Of a DNA stretch of 64,000 nucleotides, positions 48,555 through 61,056 are shown one piece after another (position 1 is the stretch's first letter; each line of letters starts with the position of its first letter). A program made the translations under genes and the position numbers. This DNA is from Paramacrobiotus metropolitanus. Lineage: Eukaryota; Tardigrada; Eutardigrada; Parachela; Macrobiotidae. The stretch is taken from the NCBI RefSeq assembly GCF_019649055.1, contig NW_026570224.1, forward strand, positions 496,001-560,000. Reading direction: 5' to 3'. The notes under the pieces were generated by a model that made no database searches, was not told the origin of the DNA, and worked only from the letters and a program-made list of their open reading frames with translations.

Positions 48555-48812
48555 TTACTTCGAAGCTAAAAAAAGACCCAATATAAAAACAAAATAAACT
48601 ACAGTCATGTAGAAATCGTACGTAGTAATAACTTCCCCAACACAAACTGCATTAAGATGGTAATGCGGTTCACAGTGGTCATGAAAAATAATCAGCTGCG
48701 TTTTCGCGAGCACCAGATAAATGGGTTTGGTCGGCCGATTGAGCAAGTGCGTTGTGACCGTTTCGTAAACAATTTCATGGTCGCCCTTTTCGGAGCCGTT
48801 CATACGCTTCAT
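48555..48812 (-). CDS. Possible small membrane protein, unknown
   Basis: An ATG-started frame of 85 residues with balanced composition (for example HEIVYETVTTHLLNRP) and a strongly hydrophobic C-terminal segment (YMTVVYFVFILGLFLASK), as in tail-anchored proteins. No family recognised and no splice evidence. It could be chance. Confidence 0.3.
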   Translation of the reverse strand: MKRMNGSEKGDHEIVYETVTTHLLNRPTKPIYLVLAKTQLIIFHDHCEPHYHLNAVCVGEVITTYDFYMTVVYFVFILGLFLASK

Positions 48813-49069
48813 TAGATAATTAAACTAATTATAACAATGACAATATATGATGATTCAAAACATTCATACCGTTTCACTGTGAAATAGGTTAAGCAAAAAT
48901 GCCGGTAAAACTGCTAAAAACGATCTGGGTTACCAACAACCTACTGGCGCTTTTGCTTTCGGTTTTATATGATCATCACGTCTCATCATGGTCTGTTATA
49001 TTGGAGCATCTTCTTCGGCGCACTGTCCATAGCGGGGGAATATGACATATTGGCTTTAGTATCGCGAAA
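48813..49069. other. Upstream region of secreted protein 2
   Basis: Short stretch expected to hold the promoter of the second Gly/Tyr/Pro-rich gene. No clear TATA box. Confidence 0.35.
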
Positions 49070-50003
49070 ATGGCCATAAATGTGTATTTAGCAGATATCC
49101 TTATTGCTTCGGTTATTACCTTGCTACTCACCGGTAAGAAGCGATTGTGATAATTATCCAAGGCGATGTTAATGCGTTTATTATTTTGTGCTTACTATCA
49201 CGAAATTTGTAGTTGTTCGAATTATAACCACAACTATCTCACTGCATTTTGCAGGTGTTTACTACATACACTGTATTAGTAAACGATAAAATATTTGAAG
49301 CCTGTGCGAGCCTATTCGAGAGAAAAATGTTAAATTTCGAAATATGTTCAGATATTTCATTGACGTAATCCTAGCTGAAATGCATTAGGAAGTACCTGTT
49401 ATACAGAGTCGTTCCAAACGGCTTTTAATTTACTTTGCAATTCTAGCTATTCCATGCAGCGGTCAAGCGTATGGCGGTTATGCCGGCCGGCTGGGTGGTT
49501 ACTCCTTAGCCGGATCCTACTCTAATTTCGTGGGCAACTGTACACCCATGTACAGCTCCAGCTCCGGATCCTACGGATCCAGCTACGGATCCGGAAGTTC
49601 ATACGGCGGCGGATCTTACGGTTATGCCACAACAGCCGCCCCGGGAGTCAATCTCACCAACTGCGGATACGACGCGGATGCCATGAAAGTCTTCGGCTAT
49701 TACGGATACGATTTCCCCAAGCCGCCCATTGGTCTGAGTTATCCGAATATCGGCTGGCCGTATTCCATTCCCTATCCCTACTACACACCGCCGCCATACG
49801 GACCCATCGGCATCCCGTACTACGGCACACCGGTAGTCGGTTATAATCCTTATTTGTTTGGATTCGGCAGTTATGATGGCATCTACGGCGGGGCACGGGG
49901 TGGGAAGTACGAAATTAAGGAAGTACCGGCAGCGTATAAGCCCAGTAATGTCTACAAGGGATACAAATTTGGCCCGGGTGGTCAAATCATTGCCTACTAT
50001 TAG
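49070..50003 (+). CDS. Secreted Gly/Tyr/Pro-rich protein 2
   Basis: Two exons, 49070-49133 and 49447-50003, give 206 residues. Exon 1 encodes the signal peptide (VYLADILIASVITLLLT). The mature chain has a Ser/Gly/Tyr-rich stretch of short SYGS/YGSGS units (about residues 50-80), then the same core as the upstream paralogue: NCGYDADAMKVFGYYGYDFPKPP, GLSYPNIGWPYSIPYPYY, YGPIGIPYYGTPV, YNPYLFGFGSYDGIYG, ending VYKGYKFGPGGQIIAYY. Intron 1 falls at the same point in both genes, just after the signal peptide, and in phase 1. Here the C-terminal VYKG block is fused into the main exon, so the paralogues differ by one intron. Likely a structural extracellular protein; exact role unknown. Confidence 0.78.
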
Positions 50004-50538
50004 GCGATCGGCGGCCCGGCTGCAATGTGATACCACGTGTGTCATTATGCTTCATTTATGGCGGACACCGAGCTTTCAGTTTGATTGGCCCCCGGGCGGA
50101 CGCTGCAGAGATTGTATTACATGGAAATTGATGGCACTCATAACCTATTTGCTACTGTTTTGTTGTTTGTTCCACATCGTTCCTTCTTGAATTCGTTGGT
50201 GTTTTGGCAATCGAAAGAGAAAAGAGATCTTGAGAAATCGTTAGCGTTATTCCTCATTTCCGCCTGTGTGTAATTTACACCATTATAATTATGCACACTT
50301 CTAAAATACAACGAATAGCGTAACTGCAATTAATGTTTGTATGTGTGAGGCAGTGTGCTCAGTGTGCATAAGATTTTAAGCGCCAACACGCACATTGCGA
50401 TTAACCTCTCATCTTTAGTTAGAGTAGGGCTCGAATAAGTACTTGAATTATGAATTTAAATGTTCAGTTATATAATTCTATAGTTAATAAAAATCAATAA
50501 GTGGAAAAACGAGCAGAATTATATTGCTACAGCAGTGT
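50004..50538. other. Downstream flank of secreted protein 2
   Basis: About 535 bases; no gene seen. Confidence 0.4.
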
Positions 50539-51057
50539 GGATACACAGTTATGGGACACAAATATAAATACGCAAACGAAGATAAGCACTTTTTTTCACG
50601 TCACAGCCTAAGTTGAGTCATACGGAGGCTTCCAATAAACATCAGCTTATCTTGTAAGACTAAGCTGTTAACTTTGGGAGCCCCTTTGCGTACCGCCATC
50701 ATTTAAATTATAAAACGACAACAAATTCATCAAATTGGTTAATCAATACTATTATTTAGAGTAAATTGTTAGGGCATATAGAAATGTTAGGAAAACTTCC
50801 AAACAAAAGTAAAAAAGATAAATTATAGAATAGCACGCTGCTGTAGTACGAGAAATAAGCCACTTATTTGGGTTGCCATTTCAAAAAAACTACTCCGGAG
50901 TAGTTTCTTTATTTTGCTTATCCTGGGCGGGATACGCACGTTCTGCATATCTGCGTCACGCATTATGGACCAACTGCCGTAAAGGGGAGGTCGCTGTGAC
51001 GTGAAGAAAAGTGCTTTTCTTGGCTTGCACATTTATATTTGTGTCCCATAAGTATCC
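50539..51057. mobile_element. 519-base foldback or MITE-like element with 65-69-base inverted arms
   Basis: The left arm (50539-50607) and right arm (50993-51057) are inverted copies: both carry ATGGGACACAAATATAAAT and, further in, a shared CACGTCACAGC end, with some mismatches and small gaps between. No coding frame lies between them. This is typical of a non-autonomous DNA transposon or foldback element. The flanks show no clear target duplication. Confidence 0.6.
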
Positions 51058-51586
51058 AAATTCGTGTATGTATTATGCGCATTTCCAGTTTGCCAAAAAT
51101 AAAACCATATTCTGGAGCACATATTTAAGACATGTTTCAATTCCATATTAATTATTAAAACAGCCATTTTAGAATACTTACATTGTACTTTTAATCTGGT
51201 CTGCTTTCGCGTACATAGACTGATTGGTCACTGTCCGACATATATCCTTGTTAATTTGTACGAAACAGGGAACAACTAATATGTGTTGCGATCACCGCAT
51301 CTGTAATACATTGAATATATGCCAAACCCAAAATACCGTACTTTTGAAGTATACGTAACTGTACACGAGCACGTGCGGACTGCACACCAGAGACGAATGC
51401 ACAAAAATACAAGATCTATATAAAGTAACATTTGTAACAAATACAAAAACGTTTATATCTATAATATGCAGCGCACACGCATACTTCGTGAAAGAGTTTG
51501 TAAAGATGACCGGGCTTTGACCTTTGATCCGGTCGGCCGGGAAATTGCGGCGTACATTGGTTGGCACTTGGCGGTAGAGCTGATAA
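51058..51586. other. Intergenic, 3' flank of the GPCR gene
   Basis: About 530 bases; likely 3' UTR of the minus-strand receptor gene. Nothing else seen. Confidence 0.4.
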
Positions 51587-54500
51587 TTAAATATCGAGAC
51601 TGGACGTGTATCCCACAGCGCTCTTTGCACTAAGGGGTACATGTTGGATTTTGGGGGAAGCCTTACACGCCGTATACGTGTAACTTGATAGAGTATTAAC
51701 ACGCATCAACGGACTGAAAACAAGGGAATAGGAATCGGGATCGCCCAGCACGTGATTTGTTGAAGACTGTGCATGGGGAAAACTGCGCCGATGCCATTTG
51801 CGCCAGGCTAATTGTGAACGATGAGCCATGTGGAATGCCCCGTAGACAATTGGATTTAACACAGAATTGCTCATGCCTGCAATAGGCAAATAAAAATTCC
51901 AGAAATAATATTAATACCGGTAGTACTTTCAGCGTAGTGACGTTTTCGCACTTCTTTAAAATGAACAAGCTGTGGACATTACTTACAAGCTGTGTCGTTC
52001 TTTAAAATGGACAAGCTTATACGCAGCATGGCCATAATAGCCGCCCTTACTGTATGTAACATTACAAATCTACATTACTTACACTGCAGATATTTACACT
52101 GCTCCATGCAAATTATTAAGTATTATTTACACATTGTGCGTACCAAAGAAAAAGATAACTTGAAAGAGGTGGTAGGCAGCGGCGGGTTGTCCGTCACTTG
52201 AGTAACTTAGTATCACGTAATACAGCACGGAGACATAGTAGGGAGCTGAAAAATTACCGGGGTTTATCAGAACATGTAAAACAAATTCACGTAATTTAAT
52301 ACAGTAAACGCTATATGTATGCGGCATGACCTACATTATTCTTTGGTTCCAATCTTTTTGAAAAAGTCACGCAAATATCTTGTGATTAATTACTTACCCC
52401 AGCACAAAAGAAATGTGACGATAACCAAAATGGAAACGCATAAGGCTTTGGTTTTGGCCTTCCGCATCCGAATATCCCGCTTTTCAGCTGTGTTACAGCT
52501 GAACGAATTAACACGGCTGCAGTCGGCTGATGAATTAATACCTGTAAGCACACATTTAGCTTTTAGAGTCAACATATTGTACTTCGTACCTATTTATGAT
52601 ACAGCATACACAGCTTGAGATGCAGCTTATTTATTTTGAAATTTTTGTTAAGTAAACTCACAGCACTACCTAAAGTATTTAAATTTTATTCTAAGATTTC
52701 GTGGGAAAGTGATATTAGCCGAGGATGCTCTTACCTTAGTTTGCTCTGTAATAAATTTAAAGACTTTTCTTTCGTTGATAACTGTATAAACAGCACAGTT
52801 ATCGTGAACACAAATTAAGTTATAAGTTATTCATTAAGGCGTTATTACAGTACTTCTATGTGACGATTTAAGTATGAACGTTCATCTTACTGCATTGTGT
52901 TTTGGCATAGATTGCTGTTCACTGCAGTAGCGACTCTAAAGCCGATGCACGATCAATAAACTTGTTAATGTTTTCCTTATCCATTTTTGACATTAACAGT
53001 ACTTAGCCTTCCGTAGTATTGCGGATTATTGGTTTCGACGTTTAAGCGCACCCCAGAGTTAGGATCATGTAAGTTTTTCTATGGTTTACATTAGTGCGAA
53101 ATGCGAATTATGAACGCTGAATAATAGTGAGCTATCACAGCTGCTAAGAACGGTGTTATAACACTGGCTTAAAAGGTTAGCCAGATTCCAAGCATTTCTG
53201 TCGACGATGCATCGTGCCTTGCGATATTGGAAACTGCTAGTCTATTTTAAAGGATGTATTAAAACAACAAACAGAAAGTGTTTGCATTTAGATTTCACAT
53301 CACAAAATTAAGGTATTACTGACACCCGCTTCATGTCGAAACTGTTACTCGCTAACGTAACTCATTAACATCATTGTTAGGAAGTGATAAAGTATGCTGC
53401 ATAGAAATAAGTAGTGATAAAGGGCACTCTATGAAGTAAAACTTAAATTACATTACGTACCTTTCATTGGTATTATTGGGCTAATCATGGTTACTAGTAA
53501 TTTTAGCGCACCCATATTTAATTGTGAGTACGACCTGCCAAATTTTTAAAAATCTCACACATGCAGTTAATACTCGAATTTCAAAATGCTACAAACTATC
53601 AAGCGATGGCAAAAATCATATTGTTTCTATTTTGAACGAATAGAATTAGACTATTAGTCATGCTACACACGCTGTACGTGGTCTCGGCACGTTTGTATGT
53701 TGTCTGCGCACAAAACCACATCGAAACAATAACTCCCGAATCTTAGTCATTAATTTTGTATACACCTTTATCTACGTATTTTTAATCATGGATTATGTTT
53801 ACAACCTATATAGTCAGCCTCTTGCCCGTAGTGCATAAGACTCTGGACGCACGCATGGTTGTGTCGTCCTGCGATTTGAATAACTAAATCCACACTCCTT
53901 ATGTTGCATTACCGCGTAAAACCCGGAAAACGAGCTCTGTAGTCGAGATATAAAGACTCATGCAGTATAATTCTGTAATTTCTGCCCACACCCACTCATA
54001 GCGCAAGAAGAGGCGTATTTTCATTGTCACTCACATTTAATTTTTACTGATTTGCCTATCTGTCCAGGGATTTACATTTGTATAGCGGAGGGGAAAAAAA
54101 TCTTTTGTGTACCGCTGAATGGCCAAATATGTAAATTCATAAAAACAGCCAAACTGAGCTGGTTAATCTATCCATTCGAGTTGATTAATACTTTGATAAA
54201 ACGGTATCTTCCGCTCACAAGTGCGGCAAAAATTCCAACTATCCCGTAAGGTCATTACCGACCGGAAATTCAATAAGCAACGTGCATTACACAAGGGCAT
54301 CGCCAACGTCCCGAATGACTGTTACACCATGTGCCACTACGATTTTAGGAAAAACCTGATAATGACAGATATCAGTATAGTATTGTTTGCATATCCCATG
54401 AGCCTTCCCAGTTCTGATTCAGATTTTGCAGATAAGTGGCAGTTTCCCAGGCAAACCGCAGATGCAATCACATTACGTATTAGCGACTGGCAGTATTTTC

Positions 54501-56254
54501 CCAAAGCTAATTTGGAAGATAAATCTATTCAACATTGTAAGCATGGAAATCGCGCGAGACAGATTGTCTATGGGATACAGAATGTCACAAGCACGACGTC
54601 ATAAAAAATGTTTTGTTGCAGCGTTCGGCGGTACAGCCGGAAATTAGCTAGAAGGACTACGAGTGCGTTTGTTCACTGTGCACAAGAGGTCACCGATTCT
54701 ACTTTTCCCCTTTATCCTCAAAGACGTTAAAAAGCAATATCTGATACTACAGAGATAATCGTTTCTATACAGAAAGTAAATAAATACGTCACCGGTAGAA
54801 ACGATACGGCTTCAGTCTCTTTTGACTGACGTGTTTACACTGCAATGGTAGACGGAAACACAACGCGGAACTTGTAACCAGACGCTGACAAAATATACAT
54901 AGTGTTTACTTTTCATATTTACAAATTATGACATGCCATCACCAAATTAAACAAACAAACAATGAAAGCTGTTTTGAGGAGGAGCTAACAACTGCTTGCC
55001 TATTGTATGCAGGAAAAATAAGTAAATTTATAATGGAACTGAATAAACGTTCAAATGTTTTCGTTAATCTTATAGTGGTTCTTAAAATCTTATGGTTAAA
55101 TGCATAAAATTTCCCAAAGATTTCCCAGGGAAACCACACTCTGATTTAGAAAGTTTTTTCAGCAAAAGAAATATAGAGGCTGTCGCAATTTTATGACGAA
55201 TAATGACCACTTGCATAATGTGGAATTTTGTAAAAATTGTACTACTCGTACTTAACATAATAATACTGCGACTTGTCTGTGAATTATGGTTAAGTACTTC
55301 GCGAGCGTGTTGCATTAAATAATTTTGTGCTGATCATAACTATATTACACGTCTTTAATATCGATATTTCTTACAGATTACAAAACACACTGTGCAATTT
55401 TTATAAACGAAAAATGTTTTCCATAGCATGCAAATTTATGTTTTGTTAGACGATGACGTAAGACGCGATCATTGCAGATGCGAGGATGTAAGTACTACTC
55501 GTAGCTCGTGGGAACTTACTTGATTGTGGACCAGACTCCCTTTTGATTTTCACAAATATCAACGTATAGCTGATAATAATTAGCAGTAATGGAATAGCAA
55601 ACATGGCACAGAAGGTAAAAATGATATAGGCTGGTTCCTGCCAGTCCTTCGTATAAGCGCCGTATGTCACGCACTGCTCAAATCTTCCTGATTCAATAGT
55701 AAAGGGTGCCCTTAAAATCCGAAAAATAAAAATCTGCAAAATATCGGTACATGGTGAGTTGCAAGTGCTAGACATATCGAGTATTAAAATATTACCTGAG
55801 GAAGACTGCAAAATCCAGCGGAAATCCATGCCGCAGTAGACAAATATCTTACAAGACGTTGATGGTCAAATCTGGTGATAGCGCAACGAATGGCCACGCA
55901 ACGGTCAACACCTATGGTGACGATTATGAAAGTGCTAGTGTACAGTGCAAACATCTGCATGTACTTGACAAATTTACACATGAAATCCCCAGCTAGCCAC
56001 TGGTAAGTGGATTTCCAGATTCCGTCAGCCAACAGACAAAACGCCGCCACTAACGTATCACTGATCGCCAGTTGCAGAATCAAAAAATTGATATTACTAA
56101 ATGACCGCGACTTGTGACGCTTCCGGCATAACGCACTCATAATGGCTACATTGCCCACAGCCGCCAGGCCAGCCAGCGTAAACAGTACATAGATCTGTAC
56201 TTGCCGACTTGACCTTTCGGCACTATCTTCCGCCAGACTACTCTGATTATTCAT
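51587..56254 (-). CDS. Rhodopsin-class peptide receptor, GnRH/AKH/corazonin type
   Basis: Seven-transmembrane receptor of the GnRH/adipokinetic hormone/corazonin group, expected at the plasma membrane. Exons 56254-55796, 55733-55520, 52541-52398, 52245-52144 and 51876-51587 give 402 residues with matching phases. Marks: TM1 with GN (AAVGNVAIMS), TM2 LQLAISD, TM3 ending in VDRCVAI (DRC for the usual DRY), LPQIFIFRILRAPF, then EQCVTYGAYTKDWQE in the second extracellular loop with its conserved Cys, TM5 IPLLLIIISYTLIF, KTKALCVSILVIVTFLLCW-APYYV in TM6, and NSVLNPIVYGAF in TM7. The QCVTYG loop motif and the NPIVYGAF ending favour the corazonin/AKH side of the family. A 2,978-base intron (52542-55519) separates TM5 from TM6. 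Confidence 0.87.
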
Positions 56255-59200
56255 CCTAGATGTTCTGGAATATATTAAAGGATTATGCGTAAAAATGTCC
56301 TGGTCAGGACATGCCGACTGGAGATGAGAGCAAGGCTGGCAAACGACCGAAATTAACCTTTACAATCTTCCCAGAATAGACACGTTGCCGGCTGGCGGGG
56401 AGTGTGGGAAAGCGGAATCGAGTCGAACACGGTCATAGTTAGCACGATCCTGATGGATTTTTTGTCCGTGTTGTCGAAGGGACAGCCCACTGGAACTGTC
56501 ATGGGAGTGTCTGGAGTCTGGATGGAGGAAGAGACTAGACTGATGTGCAGCGCAGCGCTCTTTAACAACCACCCATATCGTATTACGCACCGATAAAGAC
56601 TTGAAAACTAAGCTAAGCCCTACTCGAGATAAGTGCCGGCTGCGGCCGCCAGGTGGTCCCATGCCGTCATGCTGAGGTGCAAAAAATCTCATTTTTTAAA
56701 GTAATCGGAACAAACCGTGGATACCAATACAATTACAATTATCTCCGACTGTAATCTTGACCACGTACGATCAAACTCATCAAAGTACTGTAATACTGCA
56801 CATCCCGACTGTTACGCGTCAACTGATATTGTATAGACAAAAGTAATTAAATACGGTGGCTGCTTTGCAGTTTGTACTGCAATTGCTGAACTTTTTTACC
56901 GCTATAATTTTCCCCCCAACAGTGTGGACCAGTAGAAGTATAATTCTCTTAATGCACGGACCCTTCTCACACTCAAAAGTGATTTAAGAAAAACTGAATT
57001 CTATTTTAAATATTAAATTACTCGCAGTTTCTGCTTTATTAGAATGTCAGTTTCTATACCACCACTAGGAGTTTGATGCAATATGAGTGCGCTACAATAA
57101 TGTTTTTCTTATACTCACGAATAGTAAAAGAGGGTGGCACCGCCTTTCGTTTATTTATAACGTTTTCTATAAACATTAACAGGTTTCACCTGATGATGTA
57201 ATAAGTACCTAATTATAATAATGATTTTATAGGCCATCAAATATACAAAACGTGCAAGCGCAGACACACAACTTACAGTTAAAATTTGAAACAAAAATTG
57301 TATCTCCGGTGGGTAACGATGTAAAATATATATATGTAACGTAATTATACTTATAGTCGTATACGACACTAGCAATCGTTAAACTAAAACACTGCTCGAG
57401 GAAACCAATAAAACGCGCTCCAAACCAATTACACAGTCAATTCAGGAATTTTTCGGCTTATGTAAAAAATGTAAAAGTTCGTTTAAAGCCGGGTTAATCA
57501 CACCCAGCGTTTCGATTAAAGTAAGGGATAAAAAGATATATATTTTTTTCCGGTGTTGTACTTCCGATGCTTCGGGTTTTCTGCCACAAAATTGGCTCAC
57601 ATATCAAACCGGTGCACAATAAGAAACCGGCGTGTGGTATTTATTATTACAAGGTGCCAGAACGACTCGTTTCAGTACGAGTTTTGAATGGAATTCAGGA
57701 ATTGCATTCAAAATAGCGGCACTGATTGTCCTTGTGATAATATTAATTCTTTTCTCAAAGGCAACAAAAATGCACGTACGCCTCTTTCGTACGTAACAGT
57801 GGTAGCAGTAATACACGTATAATTATAACTCATGGTCAGTACTAACCATCAATAGTAAACTTAACGTACTTAATAGCATGCAGGATATACTGTACTTATA
57901 TCTATATCTATATAATATGTTATTATGTAAATACGAGTACTTGTATAAGATAAAATTAATAAAGAGATGTTGTGCTTAAGCATAATTGAATAATTATTGT
58001 GTAGGGATGCAATGAATGAATAAAAAGGTGAATTGTTGTAAGTCTTTGACCTTCTCCGCATCTATCCCATGACTGCAATCTGGGGCTCGCTTATCGTAGG
58101 TACAAATTAATCCCAAACTTTGTCTCTCAGCACGTATACTTAATGGTGATCCAAGATGAAGATCATGATTACAAACCATTAACAACTACGCAACAAATAT
58201 AGCACAATATACATCGAATTTGTATGACCATTGCGACCGAAACCTTAGAGTTGGGACTTGTACACGAGGCCTCACGTGAGGGCCAATGAACTTTTTGTTG
58301 CGTATAATGTAACAAAGCCGGTCAGCTACTTCCGGAGTGAATTTATCAGCGGCTGTTTTCCCTTACTGCTTATTGTTAGTACTCGCACTTGATTCATGCT
58401 TTTAAACTGTACAATTTATATTTGTATGCAGTTACGAGCATTTCGGCGTGCCGCGTTTGGCGATTAAAATTCAGAATAATTCTACTGCAATTGAGTATGA
58501 CTGTGCGAGTATGTAAATGCGATCTCTCAACGTGCAGTGGAACAAAAAGAAAATAGTCTTATAATTAATTTTAACTATCACTTTCGCGATCTCTAATGTT
58601 AAAATACAATAATGTCGTCGTTATGCATGCGCTGTGCGACTATTACATTACATTCTGCTCTATTGATACATATTCATCTTATTATAACCTAAGTTTACAT
58701 ACCACAACTTCTTAAATAATAAATTTTGACGCACGTTAATAAAATTATTCACGACACTTATGTTGTAAATACAAAATTTAATAGTTGTCTGTTATGAGAT
58801 GTATGAGAGAGTGATGACTTAAGACAATACTAGTAACACTCGGTTGAGATTTCAGAACGGTCAATATTTTATAAATGAATGCTCTGCGCTTGCGAGAACG
58901 TGCATGTTTAGAATATTTCCGATATGTTTAGAAGATGTTTAGCATATGTTTGTTTTTTCCATATGTTGAGAATATTTTGGAAATGAGAGTAAAATTGACG
59001 TACAACATTCCTGCACCGGGGATCTGGGACCATCAGTCGCCAGTTAACTGTTTAGTCTGTTTCGTGTTTCAGTGCTTAATTTTTCATGGTCAGATTAATA
59101 ATTTAGTTTTAACGCTACGTGCAATTCTGAAAAGGTGACAGAGTGTGCCGAAATCAGTTACATACACCGAAATCAGTTAGTTTTAATATCCCCACTCTTT

Positions 59201-60425
59201 CTCAGTTTTCTAAAGGCACAAACCTTGAAATCGTCTATAGCAAAGGTCAACAACTCAGAGCTTGTACACTTCTACCTTAAACATGTCCCATGATCCCATT
59301 GCGTTTCTAACGGTTCTCCCCATAAATTTCCATCCATGCCATTTTTTATTGGACCCGCATTCCATTCTGGTGTCCTATTTTTTAACTGACTTTTCAATTA
59401 AATATGGCAGGCCGGTGATGCGCAATAAGTTCCATATTTCGGGCTGTCGCTGAGAAACAGCTCTTCGCGCTTCGGGTAAAAAGAGTATCGTTTTTGCCTT
59501 ACTTTTTCGATAGTGCGCTTTAGAAAATAAAACGATTTTGCGCGGAGGTGTCCGTGACTTTACAAATGCCAACCAAAATGCTTGTGATCTTTCCCATAAG
59601 GCCGTAACTATGGTCTACGTACGGTAATTAACAACTGGGACACTGCTGCCGACATAGGGACAGTGTCCAGTTTTCAGCTTTAAAGCTACCTGTCAGCCGC
59701 CATGAGAAGCCACTTACAAATTACATACAAACCGCGACCTCCGGTCTGGCATGTTTGCCCCTTGGTCCTTCAGGATAAATATCCCGCCTTCCAGGATCCG
59801 AGAACATGTGTTTACTTTTCGAATTCGAGCTAAGACTTTGCTTTGGCGTACAACTTATGGCGCTTAACTTCGATGGTACTTATGTGAATGCCGTTCTGCA
59901 GTAGCAGTCATATTTGGTTGGTATTGGACTATTGGTAATGATAGCGCTAATGAGTCACCCGTTCGCAAGTTTCACTTTTCAGCGCAAACCTCGTAGACTG
60001 CCTACATTTGCTACAAGTTACAATCGCCACAAGCAATAAAGTAAGTACTTCTACTACAACCCAAACAGCAATCTGCAGTACGCGCTGGCTCAGCACGCAG
60101 TGGCATGCATATTTTAGGGCTATTTGCGTACGTACCTAAATTTTTCCTGGGACACACCGCAAACTGGGTTCCTAGCATCTTAAATAATATTGGGAACCGA
60201 AAACGTTCCAGTCCGGAGCACCAATTGGCAAGTGTTTTTTAGGTCCAGCTTGCTGAATGTTTTTGCTTTGCGCGGTTTTTCTATTGATTTGTTGCAGTAA
60301 TTTGTGCGAATTGTGAAGCTCGTCTTCGAGTTTTGCTTGTTTGTTAAGCGCAGCAGAAAGAAACAGCCTAATGAATGATTGTGCATTGTTTGACAGCGTT
60401 TCTGAATATCTACAATCCACTGGAA
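56255..60425. other. Long gene-free stretch
   Basis: About 4.2 kb, AT-rich in its middle, between the GPCR start and the cold-shock gene. It likely holds the receptor promoter and 5' UTR. Short frames exist but none has conserved features. A short direct repeat (ACCGAAATCAGTTA) is present near 59150-59180. Confidence 0.5.
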
Positions 60426-60957
60426 ATGGACGTGCAAGCTATGCTGGATGCAGTAGCCCGCGGTGCTGCCACTGCTCGCTCCGAGATGCGACCGGAATTC
60501 ATGGGTACTATATGTTAATGCTCTGTTTAGTAGGATCTTGTCATCCGGAGCTAAATTTTGGTACTCTTTCTCGGTGCCTCGGCAGGCAAAGTTTTCAAGG
60601 GCAAAGTCACTTCTTTCGACACCGCGAAAGGCTATGGATTCATTGAAATGTGAGCTGGGAATTGTCGCGTTAACAGTACTTTCCTCCATCTTAACGTGAA
60701 TTACCGTCGGTTTAGCGAGCCTGGCAGTCCTCATGAGATGATATTTGTGCTGCAAGGACTGCAGCGGGTTTTCTTCCATATTGTGAGTGTCCGGCTTGCT
60801 CTTATGTAAACAAAAATTTTTTGCGCGTTTTCTGTTAATATTACCGTAGACATCGTTGGTTCCGCGACCACGCACTAACGCGGACGCCCATTCAAACTTC
60901 CATGGAAAGACAGTCTATTTCGCCTTGGGCCCAAATCCACGTAAAAGGGTACAATAA
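60426..60957 (+). CDS. Cold-shock-domain-like protein with an in-frame TGA
   Basis: Exons 60426-60504, 60586-60782 and 60850-60957 join in phase. The first encodes a helical start (MDVQAMLDAVARGAATARSE). The second begins a cold-shock-like fold: GKVFKGKVTSFDTAKGYGFIE, which matches the RNP1-type KGYGFI, then after an ATG-TGA pair (TGA 60651-60653) the same frame continues with AGNCRVNSTFLHLNVNYRRF, where FLHL fills the place of the FVH/FLH RNP2 motif. The last exon encodes KTVYFALGPNPRKRVQ and a stop. The spacing from GFI to FLH fits cold-shock domains only if the TGA stretch is kept. So the gene either has a nonsense mutation or sequence error, or the TGA is recoded, or a 27-base micro-intron (60650-60676, GTGAGC...CAG) removes it. 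Expected role is RNA or single-stranded DNA binding. Confidence 0.6.
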
Positions 60958-61056
60958 AAAAAATCAAAAATAATGAAATTTCACGGTTCCGAAAAAAACA
61001 AGTTGTAATGAAGAAGTGCTGGAGCATACAAATAATGTGCACATACGGACAATTTT
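60958..61056. promoter_or_regulatory. Short spacer before the double-RING gene
   Basis: Only 99 bases lie between the cold-shock gene stop and the ATG of the next gene on the same strand, so the promoter is compact or the 5' part overlaps. AATAAA starts at 60954, overlapping the stop codon. Confidence 0.35.

Noticed and set aside
54221-54604. 127-codon frame inside the large GPCR intron
   Set aside because: It starts at GTG rather than ATG, has no splice support or recognisable domain, and lies in AT-rich intron. A nested gene is possible but not supported.
60650-60676. 27-base micro-intron as the only reading of the cold-shock gene
   Set aside because: Phase fits, but removal would delete the loop needed between the two RNA-binding motifs, and 27 bases is shorter than any other intron here. 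Kept only as an alternative.
60180-60875. 231-codon frame on the minus strand
   Set aside because: It is antisense to the cold-shock-like gene, whose spliced reading has motif-level support. Its own translation has no family features.
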